DNA of 64,000 bases from Pyropia yezoensis (taxonomy: Eukaryota; Rhodophyta; Bangiophyceae; Bangiales; Bangiaceae), in NCBI GenBank assembly GCA_009829735.1, contig CM020620.1:12335420-12399419 (forward strand). The letters run 5' to 3'. A program made the position numbers and the translations under genes. This document shows positions 52,136 through 63,764 of this stretch, piece after piece (positions within the stretch are counted from its first letter, which is position 1; every line of letters begins with the position of its first letter). Under the pieces are notes generated by a model, which saw only the letters and a list, made by a program, of their open reading frames with translations, did not search any database and was not told where the DNA came from.

Positions 52136-54835
52136 ATGGCGGCGGCTTTTTTGGTCCCGCCCCCCGCGCTGCCGACACGTGAGCGCGGCCTTCGCCCGTC
52201 GACAGTGCGGCCGCTGGTGTCGCCCCCGTCGCCCGTGGCAACCGCTGCCGCGTCGCCGTCGGACCGACCGCGGGAGCGTGGACGTGGCCGCGAGCGGGGG
52301 CGGCCGGAGCAGCGGGGCGGCCGCCCGGCTGGCCGGCCCCATGGACCCGCCGCGCGGCGTCCCAACCGGCGGGCCACCATGTCGGCGCCCCCGGTGCCGA
52401 GGGTGGGGGATGTGTTGATGGGCGGCGGCGTTGCCGTTGCGGGCGTGGTTGCTGCGACCGTTGCGGGCAGCGCAGCAGACGCGATTCATTCCCTCCCGGC
52501 AGTAGGAGACTCTTTTGAGCTGGTACGTTGTCTATGGGGGCGGACGTGAGTGTGTCTGTCTGCTCGTACGCGAAAAGAGGCTGCACAACTGCGGGTAGCG
52601 ATGCTACTATCTTGGACGGCGGTTCTGTCGTGTGGGGTTATGAGTTTGACAATGGCTCTACTGACGTCCGATCCTATCCTTTTCTTGCTACCACGTTTCC
52701 TCTCATGGCTCCTTCATGACTACGCTGTGGATGACTGTCGTTGGTCGGCGTAGGTCGGAGCAGCCTACACCCTGTGGTTCATGCGCCGCTTCCTGTCTTC
52801 CAATTTGGGGCGGCAGGAGCTGGCGACTACGCTTCGCTCCATCTCGCCGCCCCCGACGGCTGCCCCGTCGGCACGCCGTTCCGCCAGCGCGCCTCCGCCT
52901 CGGCGCTCTCAGCGCTCGCGTAACGGAGTGCAGCCGGCTGCATCTCCTATGGCGGCAAAAGCAGATGGGGTCGACACCCCCCAGGCCGCCGCAGCTGTCA
53001 GCAGTCAAGCGCCATCTGTGGCTGCTGGCAGTGGCGTGTTCTTCACGGCACGCTCTGGGTCCGCCGCCCCGCCGTCAGTTGTGTCGCGTGCAGCCCGCGC
53101 TCACGCGGCGCGAATGGCCGTGCGCGCCCGACGAGCGCCACGGGTCGTTGCGCCCAAGACAGTGACCCTGAAGTCTTCCGTGCCGGGGCAGTCGGCCGTC
53201 TCGCTGTCTCTGCAGGCTCCTGTGCGGACTCCTTTGCGCGTGGGGGCGGTGGAAACTGACAGTGGCATGGAAGTAGAGGCTCAGAAAACCGTTACGACAG
53301 GGGCGGCTGCTGTCAACGGTGCTGTCAACGGCGCGGCGGCTCCACGGTCTGCGCGACAGCGTCGTGCCAAGCGCGCTGTCAACCCGAGCATCTCGACGCG
53401 CTCTGCAGTGCTGCGCTCTGCAGAATCCAGAGCGCGTCGCGCTCGGGCCGTTGGGGGCTTGGGCGGTCCCGCTGGCCCTGCCCGTGCGGCTGCTACTGTG
53501 ATGAAGGCCGCAGCGGCGGCTGCGATCAAGATAGCCGTGAGTCCGGTTGCTCGGGCTGTGGCTGCGCCTCCGGCCAAGGCAGCTTCAGTGTCCACGACAG
53601 TCGTTCAGTCGCCGGCGAAGCGTGTTGAAGTGCCAGTGGTCAAGGCACCGGCAGCACCCGTTGCACCCAAGGCGTCGGTGACGCCATCGGTGAAGACGGC
53701 CGCTCCTGCACAGGCCGAGGTTAAGACGATCGTGCAGACAGGGTCGGCTCCTGTCAAGGCGGTTGTCACCTCCCCGGCGGCGCCTGCTCACCGGGCAACT
53801 CACCCGAGCACTAGTGCACGCTCCACGTCTGTGCCGGTGAGCCCAGCTGGCACGACGGCAGCAACTGCCGGGACAGCTGTGCCGGCTCGCCAGAAGCGGT
53901 CAGTGGCGGACCGTGTGCTGGCGCCCTTCCGCTCGCGAGCGCAGCCCGCTGTGGTCGCTGCACCAGCTCACATTACGATGGCGCCTGTATCTTCGACAGT
54001 CACTGCAGAGATAGTCGCGAAGTATCGCGGCTGGCGGTTTGTCCGGAAGCGTACTCTGCCGACACCGGTGGGGATGTATAGCACGCAGGAGGGGCAGCCA
54101 CGTTCGGCGGCTGCGGTTGCGACCACGTCGCTCTTTGTCAGTTCAGGTCTGAACTGGGGCGGCTGGCGCTCTGGCAACGTCGCACTGTCACTTGCACCGG
54201 GAGGCACCCTGACTGCGCTAAGCCAAACAACCGTGGCTGATGCTGCCTTGGCGACAGCTGCGGGGCTGCCCGCCGCTGCCGCTTCAGCCGTTGCGGCCAT
54301 CCCAGAGGCAGCCGCGACGGCTGCCGCAGGGTTTAACGCGGCAGCGGCCGAGGTCGTGGCCGCGTTCCCTTCGGCCGCTCGGGGGGCCGCCACAGGGTTT
54401 CCAGCGGCCGCTACCACAGCCGCTGCCACAGCGTCAAGGACGTTGGCCAATGGGGATATGAGCTTCGGGGGGTGGCGGTTCGCTGGTTATGCTCGGTGGC
54501 GTGATGAGGCCGTGGAAGAGGCTCGCTCAATGTCAGACTTGCCGACGCATGCTGCGGCCCCCGCGGGGGCCGTGCAGCTGGCTGCCGCGGCAGCTGTGGC
54601 TACCGCTCGGAAGGATGCCGCATCCCGGCCTCCGGCTCCCAAGCCGCATCGTCCGTGGAGCCGCTCTGAGTGGTTGTCGTCGACCATGAAGTCCCAGAAC
54701 GAGGCCTCTCCATCCAATCCGGCGAATGCGTATGTTGCTCCTACGACGCGGCGTCGTGGAGGGCGAATGGACCGGACCAAGCTGCCGTCTGTGACGCAGC
54801 CGTATGAGAACAAGTACCTGGTTCGCGAGATCTGA
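52136..54835 (+). CDS. CURT1/CAAD-type thylakoid curvature protein with a ~620-residue C-terminal extension; exons 52136-52522, 52754-54835
   Basis: The ATG at 52136 opens with MAAAFLVPPPAL, a Phe-containing leader rich in Arg and Pro that fits a plastid transit peptide. Intron 52523-52753 (GTACGT...GCGTAG) joins DSFEL to VGAAYTLWFMRRFL. Residues ~100-175 match CURT1: a first membrane helix (VLMGGGVAVAGVVAATVAG), then LPAVGDSFELVGAAYTLWF forming the second, then RQELATTLRSI, as in the K-E-L-A-E-D-I of plant CURT1A. CURT1 proteins bend thylakoid membranes at their margins and are usually under 200 residues. Here 822 residues are predicted. The extension is Ala/Val/Pro/Lys-rich, with three Gly-Trp-Arg modules (YRGWRFVRKRTL, NWGGWRSGNVAL, FGGWRFAGYARW) and an end KLPSVTQPYENKYLVREI. 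Fusion, not a frameshift, is indicated by the unbroken second exon. Confidence 0.82.
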
Positions 54836-55035
54836 AGGACACGGGGGGACAGGCTGTAGCTGCACGGGGGCCGCGACGGTCGAGATAGTATTTCTTTGCA
54901 TATGCGTGTGAGGGTTTTTTCATGAGTTGACATAGCGTACAGATAGCAAGTCAACATCCAAGTCATTTACGGAACAACTGCGGCCCGGCCGAAGGGGCAG
55001 TGACAAGATGGTCCCCTTCGCGGCCACAACAGCGC
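54836..55035. other. 200-bp gap between convergent genes
   Basis: The CURT1-like and BET genes end towards each other here. Both 3' ends must fit within this stretch, which is AT-richer around 54885-54965. Confidence 0.6.
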
Positions 55036-58000
55036 CTAGCTTGGCGATGGGCGGCCACGACGCGAGTCTGCCTCACTTTCGCTGACGCTTCCAAGCCCCG
55101 CAGTCCCCACCCGTGGTGGCGCAGCGGTTTCGCCAACAGGGAGCGTTCCAGGTGATGTGGCGGCCGCACCAGAGCCGTCTCCAGCCGGCAATTCGTTGGC
55201 CGCCCCAGTCTCTACGTATCTGTCGCCACTGTCAGTGGCACGTGCGGAGGAGTGACGCCCAGCGTCGACCTGCTCGGCTGGCAACTCGGTGGGGCGGTCG
55301 CCCTGGCGCTCGTCCCTCATCGGACGGGGAGGCTCTGAGGAGTGACAACTGCCCGCGTGAACCTCGCCTCCGCTGTCAGCCGCTGGGATGTTGATGTCAT
55401 CTTCACTGCGTAGGGGGAGAGCGCGCGGCGGCCGACCACTGGCAGCATGAGGAGGAAGTGCAGCGCGGGTGCCCCCGCAAGGTCCTGGATGCTCTGGAGT
55501 AGGCGTCGGGGGTTGCAGCTCCCCCCCGCCGCCCGAGCGGCACCGTTTCTCGCCCGCCACGGGCCGCTGCTGACTGCCACCGTCGCGGTGTGCAACTGCA
55601 AGGCGAGGTGGAACCCCGCTCGTAGGTACTTGGATGTCTGCACCACCGTGTTGACGAGGATTTGAGGTCGGCGAGCCCGTCGGACCCGCGGCCTTGCCCT
55701 CCTCGTCTGATGGGCACTCCCGCAGTGTTTCTGCGGCGGCGGCAGCGCCAATGAGGGCCTCCCCGGGAGACCCCCCCCCCGAAGGTTTAGCGTACGCCGG
55801 AGGTCGACCGCCCGGCCGGAACTCAGACACGGGCGACCGTGCTGCCGCCAGCGTGGCCCCAGCCATACGCGAGAAGCCCGACGTAGGGTACAACGGCACT
55901 GCCGCGGCCGCAGTCGTTGACGCCGCCGGTGATGGCCGTGTTATTGCCGCGGCCAGACGATGCTTGTCAGCCACAGCCAGTGCCCGCAGCCGTCGACGGG
56001 AACTGCCACTGGCGCCCGAGCCACTCGAGGAGCTTGAGCCTGTGGACGAGCCCGACGAGGAGGAGCCGCTCCCTCGCGAAGAGGAGGAACTGCCCGACCC
56101 AGAAGACGAGGAGGACAAAAAGGAACGAGGCGCGCGGGGTCGACGCTTCGGAGGGCCCCCGCTCGCAGCGGCACCTGCGTGCTCACCACCAGACAATGGT
56201 GGCAGAGGGGGCGGTGCCGCTGCCGCCTCAGCCGCTTCCCGCATCTTGGCCTCCTCTAAGCGGGCCTGCACAATCGCAATCTCTTTGCGAAGAGCCGTCA
56301 GCTGCGCCTTGGACGGCTGCTTGCGACCCTTGAGAAGGGTGGCAAAGATCATCGCCTCCATATCCCGCAGCGTGTGATTGTCTAATGAGTCGATGTCCAG
56401 CTCAATCTCCTGCTCCTCGTTCACGGGAAAGGAGGCCGACGTACTCCGCGCCACGAGGGCGACAAGTTTTTGGAGCTGCTCCGACGGAAGTTGATTGACG
56501 TTTATGGACAGCTCCACCTTCCCTTCGTACGTCATCGGCACGTCTCGCAGCGCGGTGACGGACGACTTGTCGCCCGCCGCTGCCGCCCTGCTTCTCAAAT
56601 TCAGCAGCTCCCGCTCGAGCACCGCTGCGCTCTGCCGCTCTACAGCCTGCACGGCAGAGCCTGACATGACACTCTCTTCCACCGCAGCGCCGACCGCGGC
56701 GCCCGCAGCCACGCCCTTCCTGCCACGGCCTCCACCAGAACGATGATCCACCCGCCGCTTCTTGACGCGCTTGGAGGCGGGTGCCGCCGACCGGCCCGCG
56801 CCCGACGCCCGCCGAGCTGGCGACGAGTCCACCAGCGGACGCTGAGCGTCCCGGTTGCGCGAGTCCGCCACTCCACTATTGACGTCACCATTCGCCCCAC
56901 GACGGGGCACCTTGGCCGCCGCATCGACCCCGTCATGCCCCCCCCTCGTCGCACGCGACAGTTCCTCAGGAGCGCTGCGCTTGCGAGTAGAGTGGCGGGC
57001 ACGGGAGGAAGCCGCGTCAACGGGCTCTGACTTGGTACCAGACTTGGTCCCTGACGGTCGCCGCCGGTCGGGAGGCGCATCCACATCAGGCAGCGACCCA
57101 AACTTGTCCTCAAAGCGGCCAAGCAGACGAGTCGCGGCCGTGTGGAAAGGGTCCCCGGGCGTGTTGTATGCGAGCGCGTTTTGAAACACCAGCCGCACAT
57201 CGGCTGCAAACGCGGCGGGGTCGAACTCCTTAGCTGCCGCAACGAACGGCGTCAGCTCTGCCCTCGAGTCTGGTGCCATAGCGTCCCCCGCGGTCTGCAC
57301 GGCTGCACCTTCAGTGCCCTCACCGCCACCACCGCGGCCAGTGCCCTCAGAAGGTGGGAGCGTATGATAGAGACCGTCGTGAAGGTTCTGCAACACAGTG
57401 CCCAGGTCCATAGGCCGCTTCACAATGTCCAAATATCCCGGCAGCTGCTCGGGTGTCCAGATGGAGGTGATGGGCTTGGAGAAGCTCGACGCGTCCTTGA
57501 TTCGCAGCATATCCTTGATCAGTCGAGAGCAGTAGGAGGCCTGTCGGCCGCCAAACGCGGGTGCACCAACCACCCCGCCCGCAGCAACCGAGCCGCGGGC
57601 GGCGCGGCCGGAGCGGGATTTCTTCATCCCTTTCTTGGGCCGTGCCTTGGAGCGCGCAGCTGCCTCGTCCACCCCACCCGGCAAGGCAGCCCCGCTACCA
57701 ATCAGGCGCAACGGGTCGTACGAGCCGTGATGGCCGTAGGAGGGCAGCGCCCCATCGGTGCCGGTCGTGGCCCGCGCGCTGAGCACTGGGGAAGCGGCGG
57801 GTGGATAGCCGACCGCCCCGGTCACCGCCGCAGCCGCCGCAGCTGCCGCCGGCAAAGCAGCCGGCAGCGTCGGCGCGCCACTCGAATGTTGCTCGGGATG
57901 CTCCGCGTCCATGGTGTTGGCCACGGGGTAGTCCATGCCACCGCCTCTGCCGTCCCCTTTCCCCCCCCCGCCGGCGCTACCGCCTCTGGTACCCGCCGCC

Positions 58001-58257
58001 GCAGCCGCCACCGCCTCCCGACTGGGAGCGGCCGACGACGGCGCGTGGGCGGCCTGCACGCTGGCGAGGCGCGTCTTTTCCAGGTCAATCTGGTTGAGCC
58101 GCGCCAGCAGCCGCGACCGTCGCTCGTCCACGTCGACATTGCCGCCCACACTCACGTCCACAAACGACGGCCGCCGGGGGGGGAGGTCCGACCCTGCCGG
58201 CTTGCCGCCGCGCGACTTAAGGGCCGAGCGCGGCGGGGATGGCGTTCCGCCAGCCAT
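55036..58257 (-). CDS. BET-type bromodomain and NET domain protein (plant GTE-like)
   Basis: The start at 58257 gives 1073 residues in a single exon. The bromodomain spans about residues 237-387: SYCSRLIKDMLRIKD, then LPGYLDIVKRPMDLGTVLQN, then FAADVRLVFQNALAYNTPGD with the acetyl-lysine-binding Asn in AYNTPG. About 50 extra Gly/Glu/Ala residues are inserted between the PMDLGTV helix and FAADV. A basic linker (KRVKKRRVDHRSGGGRGRKG) may direct it to the nucleus. The NET domain is at ~572-640: MTYEGKVELSINVNQLPSEQ and IELDIDSLDNHTLRDMEAMI. A Ser-rich acidic tract (GSGSSSSSRGSGSSSSGSS) follows. Having one bromodomain plus NET matches plant and algal GTE proteins rather than animal BET, which has two. 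The protein would read acetylated histones and recruit transcription factors. Confidence 0.9.
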   Translation of the reverse strand: MAGGTPSPPRSALKSRGGKPAGSDLPPRRPSFVDVSVGGNVDVDERRSRLLARLNQIDLEKTRLASVQAAHAPSSAAPSREAVAAAAAGTRGGSAGGGGKGDGRGGGMDYPVANTMDAEHPEQHSSGAPTLPAALPAAAAAAAAVTGAVGYPPAASPVLSARATTGTDGALPSYGHHGSYDPLRLIGSGAALPGGVDEAAARSKARPKKGMKKSRSGRAARGSVAAGGVVGAPAFGGRQASYCSRLIKDMLRIKDASSFSKPITSIWTPEQLPGYLDIVKRPMDLGTVLQNLHDGLYHTLPPSEGTGRGGGGEGTEGAAVQTAGDAMAPDSRAELTPFVAAAKEFDPAAFAADVRLVFQNALAYNTPGDPFHTAATRLLGRFEDKFGSLPDVDAPPDRRRPSGTKSGTKSEPVDAASSRARHSTRKRSAPEELSRATRGGHDGVDAAAKVPRRGANGDVNSGVADSRNRDAQRPLVDSSPARRASGAGRSAAPASKRVKKRRVDHRSGGGRGRKGVAAGAAVGAAVEESVMSGSAVQAVERQSAAVLERELLNLRSRAAAAGDKSSVTALRDVPMTYEGKVELSINVNQLPSEQLQKLVALVARSTSASFPVNEEQEIELDIDSLDNHTLRDMEAMIFATLLKGRKQPSKAQLTALRKEIAIVQARLEEAKMREAAEAAAAPPPLPPLSGGEHAGAAASGGPPKRRPRAPRSFLSSSSSGSGSSSSSRGSGSSSSGSSTGSSSSSGSGASGSSRRRLRALAVADKHRLAAAITRPSPAASTTAAAAVPLYPTSGFSRMAGATLAAARSPVSEFRPGGRPPAYAKPSGGGSPGEALIGAAAAAETLRECPSDEEGKAAGPTGSPTSNPRQHGGADIQVPTSGVPPRLAVAHRDGGSQQRPVAGEKRCRSGGGGELQPPTPTPEHPGPCGGTRAALPPHAASGRPPRALPLRSEDDINIPAADSGGEVHAGSCHSSEPPRPMRDERQGDRPTELPAEQVDAGRHSSARATDSGDRYVETGAANELPAGDGSGAAATSPGTLPVGETAAPPRVGTAGLGSVSESEADSRRGRPSPS

Positions 58258-59905
58258 TCACGTCAACAAGCAGAGAGGGAGGGAGGAAATAGGGCAAGGG
58301 CCCATACACAGGAGCACAAAGGGGGAGACCAGGCACGAGCAGCACAAAGGAAACGAGGGGCGGGGGGGGGAGGGTGAAAGCGGGGGGCGGAGGGCAAACA
58401 AAGTAAGTCGTCGGGAAAAGTGCGCCAAAAATGCATTCCCACATATGCCGAAACGGCTGCGGTGGCCCCACCGGAAAAAAGGGTGGCGCGAACAGGGGCA
58501 CGACGGCGCTTCCCCAGCAGCAAGAGTCCCACAGGCACAGCGAGTACGCACGGGTGGGGCCAACGTACGTTGTGCTCCATCATTGCACGCACCGTCGGGT
58601 ATGTATGCGCAAGCCGGGCTGGCCCAGCCCGCGCAACCCCCGCGTGGCCCGAACCGCAGAGGGCGGCAGCCCAAAACAGGCAAAGCCCTCCCGCCCCCCC
58701 GACGAAAAGGAAAAAAAAAACAGCACAAGGCAACCGCTGTGCCCGGCAGAGGCAGCAACACCCCACCGCCAAGGACGGAGCTGCGCAGAGCTGTGGGGCG
58801 CGACCCCCTCCCCCCCCGGTGCCGCGCGGTGTGCACGACGGGCGGGCAGGGAGGCGAGCACTGGCAGCAGCCGCGCCCAGGGCGGGCGCGCGCGCGCAAA
58901 GGCGGCTCGCGGAGATGGGCGAGGGGCCCGAGGGCGGCTTGCGAGCCTCTCCACCCCCCCTCCCCCCCCCTCCTCCTCTCTTGAGCCACGGGGAGAAATC
59001 GTTGAAAAAATAGTGCGCGCTCAAGGGTGTGACGGTGTGGAACGAGTTGTGGCTCGCGAACACCCCCCTAGAAAGTGTATATAATTTGTGCTGTCTCGCA
59101 AGCATTTTCTCAATGGTTCCTTCCAATGTTCTGGCTTGGTCCCAATGGGTCCGTTAACTACGGCCTTTGTGCTGGCGCGCACTCATCACTGGGAACACGA
59201 GTTTTCCCCTGGTTCTCCAATGGGGGGCAACGGTCGACGGTCGGACGCAGCCCCCCCCTCCCCTCCTCCCCCCCTCCTCACACTCCAATGCGGCCACTGT
59301 ATTCCCTCATCCCCGCCTCACGAACCCGGTTTCACGCCCCCGCGCTCCCACCGGCCGCTGCGCTCTTCGTCCTCCCCCTATCGCCACCCCATCCACGGGC
59401 AGGAAGCGCCGGCGCCCGCACTGGGTCGCGCAGTCGGTGCAGGCGGCGGCGGGCCTGCCGCCTTGCTGGACTGCCGCACCGGCCGCCGCCCGTGGCGAGC
59501 GCCCCTCTCGAGCGGCCGCCCCTGGCCCCCGCCGGCCGGCGCGGCCCCGCCCGCCCGCCCCCCCGCCTGCCAGTGCCGTGCAAACCTGCCGCGCGGGGGT
59601 GGGGTTGCTGGGGGGGGGTGGCTGCGCCCCGGCGGCCCGGCGCCCTCCGCCGCCGCTTGGCGGTGGGCGCCCCGCGGCGGGCCAACTCCCCCGCCCCCCC
59701 TCCCGGTCTGGTCGACAGTGGTGGCAAGCAGACAGCCGCCGCGGCAGTGGGACGCTGCGGCCTCGGCGGCACGGCGGGGGGGGGGGGGAGGCTGCGTGCA
59801 CAAACCGCGGCCGTGTGGGGCGGTGGCGGTGGGGCTTGGCGGCAGCGACGGCGACCTCTACGACGGCCACCCCGACGACGGTCACCTCTCTGGCGGCGGC
59901 CAGCA

Positions 59906-59967
<62 letters not shown>

Positions 59968-60061
59968 TGTAGCGTTACGGACGCTGTGGGGCTGACGCGG
60001 CCCCGTCTCTACCTCGTCCGCCGGGCCCGCCTTGCCCTTCCCCTCCCGGCGCCCCCCGTCC
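58258..60061. other. Intergenic region between divergent BET and glycosyltransferase genes
   Basis: Overlapping frames on both strands are Arg/Pro/Gly-rich and lack domain resemblance. A (GGC)n microsatellite lies at ~59905-59960. Promoters for both genes are expected here; a TATA-like TATATAA occurs at ~59087-59093. Confidence 0.55.
59905..59960. repeat. GGC trinucleotide microsatellite, about 18 units
   Basis: Uninterrupted CGG/GGC repeats upstream of the glycosyltransferase start. Confidence 0.9.
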
Positions 60062-61438
60062 ATGACCCTGCCTATGGATGACGAGGAGCGGGGGCCGCTG
60101 CTGCCGCCTGCCGACTCACACCCCGCCCGGCGGCCCGGCCATGGCGCCGACGGCGGCGGCGCCGGCGGCGCGGTGGGAAAACCCCGTGGCGGCACCACCG
60201 CCGGCGGCGGCGGTGGCGGCGGCGGTGGCGGTGGCGGCGGCGGTGGGGGCGCCCTCTCCCCCGCCGCCGCCGCCGCCGCCGCCACTGCGGGCGGCGGCCG
60301 CGCTTCCCCAGGCGGGGGCCTCCCCACCTGGGCGGTCGCCCTGCTGGCCGTGGCGGTGGCGGTGGCGGCGGCGCTGGGCGGCGCGGCGGTGCTGCTGGGG
60401 GGGGAGCGCGGGGCGGGGGGGGCGGGCGGGCTCCTCCGCCACCTGCCGGGCGGCCTCGGCACCCGCCTGCCCCGGCCGTGGCAAGGGAGGGGAGGTGGAG
60501 GGGGGGGGCGGGGGGGGGTGGGGGGCGCCCCCGCGGCGACGGCGGCGGCGGCCCCAGCGTCGTCGGCGGCGACAGCGGCGGCGGCGGCGGGTGCGGCGGC
60601 GGGTGCGGCGGCGGCGGGGGCGGCGGCGGGGGCGGCGGGCGGCGCGTATGGGCGGCCCGGGTGGCCCGCCCTGCGGGTGCCCGCCGACGCGGTGCTCCCC
60701 GGCGTGAGCCTCATTGCCGCGTGCTCCTCCCGGCAGGGGGTGCTGGCGCGGGTGCTCCCCGGCTGGGCCCGCGTGGCGGGGGTGGACGAGGTGGTGCTGG
60801 TGGACTGGTCCGCGGCGCCGCCCCTGTCGTCGGTGGTGACCGCCGCCACCACCTACTGGGGGGGGGACGGGGGGGGGGGGGGGGACGCCGCCGCCACCGC
60901 CGCCGCCGCCGCCCCCGCCCCCGTGCGGGTGTTGCGGGTGGAGGGGGAGGACGGCTGGCAGCTGACGCGGGCGTACAACCTGGCGGCCGCCGCCGCGCGG
61001 CACGCCACCCTCCTGCGGGTGGACTGTGACCACGGGGTGGCGGGCCGCTTCCTCGCCGCCCACCCCCCGCGGCGTGGCGCCTACTACGCGGGCAACTACA
61101 TGGTCAGCCGGGATGACAATGAACTCCACCTCAACGGCGCGGCGGTGGTGGGGCGGGCGGACTTTTGGGCGGTCGGCGGCTACGACGAGCGCCTCCAGGC
61201 GTACGGCTACGACGACGAGGACCTGTACGCCCGGCTGGCGGGTCGGGGGCTCGCCCGCCTCAACGTGTCGTACGACGCCATCTGGCACGTGCCGCACGGG
61301 AATGAGCGCCGGTCGGCGCTGCCCTTCCCGCGCGCCCGCATTGACTACCACGCGCTGCTGCTTGAGGGGCTCCCCCGCTGGGGGGGGAACACGTCGTCGC
61401 CGCCCCACCCCACCACCTACGCGCTGCGGCGGGTGGGG

Positions 61439-61472
<34 letters not shown>

Positions 61473-63276
61473 GCGCCGGGGGGGGCGGCTGCCTCGAGCG
61501 CTCCCCGGCGGGGGTGGTGGCGCCGCCGTCGGCGGCGGCGGCGGCGGTCATCCGGGCCGTGCGGACGCCGCTGTCGGTGGAGGCGGCGTCGTCGGCGGCC
61601 GACCGGGCGGCGGCGTGGGATACCGCCCTCGGCCGGCGGCTGTGGGGGGACTATGACCTGCCGTGGGATTTCTTCTCCGCCCAGCCCCGGGCGGTGCGGG
61701 AGCGCCTCCTCCGCCGCCTCAACGCGCGCACCGCCGCGGCGGCGGCGGCGGCGGGGGGGGGGGACAGCCGGGGCCTCCCGCGGGTGCGCCTAGCCGTCGT
61801 CCACGCGGCCTATGGGCTGGGCAACCGCCTGCGGGCGGTGGGGTCGGCCGCCGCGTACGCGGCCGCCACGGGGCGGGAGCTGGTGGTGGTGTGGGTGCCC
61901 GACGAGCACCTCGACGCGCCCATGGGGGACCTGTTTGCGGTGGGCGACGACGGGGGGGGGGGGGGGGGGGGGGTGAATGGGAGTGCCCCGCCGGGCTCGG
62001 CGGCGGCGGTGGGTGCCGCGGCGGAAGCGGCGGGGGGGGAGGGGCTGACGCTCTTTTCGTCGTGGGGCCTCCGCTGGCCGCTCAGCGACTATGCGGCGTG
62101 GGACGGCGCGTGGGCGGCGTGGCGGTTTTTCAACTACATGGTCGACGCCCCCGACGGCGCCGGCGGCGGCAAGGACCTGCCCATTGCCGTCCCCCCCACC
62201 GCCCACCTCTACTGGCAGTCGGCGTACGTGATGGTCACGGACGCGGGGCTGACCAACTGGACCGCCGCCAACGCCGCCCTCCGGTCGCTGCCCCCGCACC
62301 CGGCGGTGGCGGCGGCGGTGGCGGGCGTGGCGGGCCGCGTGGCGGTGGGCCGCCTCGGCGGTGCGCACGTGCGGTGCCTCAACCTCACCGCCGACATCCC
62401 GGCCATTGCCAACGCGACGGCCGAGTATGGGGCGGCGGGCGCCGCCGCGCTGGCGCACTGGCGGGGCAAGTCGGGGCCCGCCGTCTTTGCCGCCGAGGTG
62501 GTTGCCCGCCTCCGCCGCTCCAGCGGCGGCGGCGGCACGCCGCCGCCCCTCGACGGCTTTTACGTTGCCTCTGACTGGGGCGGCACCGCGGCGGTTGTCC
62601 GGGCGGCGGTGGCCGCCGCGTCGCCGCCGCTGGTGGTGGGCGGCGGCGCCGCGGTGGCGGGCGCCACGGCGGGCACGCCCGGCGGGCGGCCCGTCGTGGT
62701 GACGCTGCCCCCCGCGGCGACGGCGGGGTGTGAGGGCGACCGCGGGGGGCGGTGCGTGCGGGCGGCGCTGGCCGACGCGCTGCTGCTGGCGCGGACGCCC
62801 GTGCTGCTGGGGAGCACGTGGAGCAGCTTTACGGAGCTGGTCATGCGGCTGGGGGGGGTCAAGGCCNNNNNNNNNNNNNNNNNNNNNNNNNNNNNNNNNN
62901 NNNNNNNNNNNNNNNNNNNNNNNNNNNNNNNNNNNNNNNNNNNNNNNNNNNNNNNNNNNNNNNNNNNNNNNNNNNNNNNNNNNNNNNNNNNNNNNNNNNN
63001 NNNNNNNNNNNNNNNNNNNNNNNNNNNNNNNNNNNNNNNNNNNNNNNNNNNNNNNNNNNNNNNNNNNNNNNNNNNNNNNNNNNNNNNNNNNNNNNNATGG
63101 AGGCCGCCGGTGTGCCGACGGCGGATGTGGCGGCGTTTGAGCGCACCCTCCTCCGCCGCTACAAGGCGTACGTGGTGCGCGTGGAGGGGGACCGCTTCTG
63201 TGTGCGCCGCGACGCGTTTGCCGACTACATTGTGGACGTGTACCTGGACGCCCTTGACGGCAAGCTGCGCACGTAA
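60062..63276 (+). CDS. Type II membrane glycosyltransferase with GT2-like and fucosyltransferase-like domains, interrupted by an N gap
   Basis: The ATG at 60062 (MTLPMDDEERGPLLPP) gives a short cytosolic tail with poly-Gly, then one membrane helix at about residues 88-112 (WAVALLAVAVAVAAALGGAA), typical of Golgi type II enzymes. Domain 1 (residues ~215-440) has GVSLIAACSSRQGVLARVLP, a D-x-D-like LLRVDCDHG that would bind metal and nucleotide sugar, and LNGAAVVGRADFWAVGGYDE with GYDDEDLYARL, the GT2/GT7 acceptor-side motif. Domain 2 (from ~578) reads AYGLGNRLRAVGSAAAYAAA, then RELVVVWVPDEHLDAP and LLGSTWSSFTELVMRLGG, a GDP-fucose-type transferase pattern. The frame enters the gap at 62867 and the C-terminus resumes in another frame at 63097, so the gap length is not in phase. 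The stop is at 63274-63276. Confidence 0.7.
62867..63096. other. Assembly gap of 230 N inside the glycosyltransferase gene
   Basis: The frame before and the frame after the gap differ, so the real missing length should be 3n+1 or 3n+2 different from 230, or an intron lies here. Confidence 0.95.
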
Positions 63277-63764
63277 CTCGATCTCGCGGGGGGGGGGGGG
63301 GGGGGGGGGGAGAGAAGGGGAGAGCAAAAGGGGGAAGGGGCGTCCGCCGGGGGGGGTGCGGGGCCATGACTGTTGCGCTGGAGTACGACTATGCAAGTTT
63401 GTTGTTTTACCTCCATGGGTGACCAGGTGACCAGCACTGTGGTGCTGGGCACGCAGCACTGTGGTGCTGGGTGATAAGTAGATGTGGCCATGGCTCACCG
63501 TAGAGTCCCAGGGGCCACCGTGTTTGGAGCGCCTCACGGGAGGCACGACTTTGCCCGGCGGCAGTCTATTTTTCCTATACCCGGTGATGCATGCGGATGC
63601 GCAGCAAGTTCACAGCAAGTGTTTCTTGTGCTTCCCACTGCCCCTCCCCCCTCTCCGCCCTCCCCCCCCCCACCTACGCCTTTTGTGGCCCAAGAGCTCC
63701 ACACGCCGTCTGCCGCCTGCCACCCCTGCGGCGACCGCCCACCCCCCGCTCGGGCCTTGATGGC
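63277..63764. other. Region between two convergent genes
   Basis: It begins with a long G run (63287-63310). At about 63433-63472 the unit GCACTGTGGTGCTGGG occurs twice, 23 bp apart, and is itself partly palindromic. The remaining frames are short and unlike protein. The two genes' 3' ends lie here. Confidence 0.6.
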
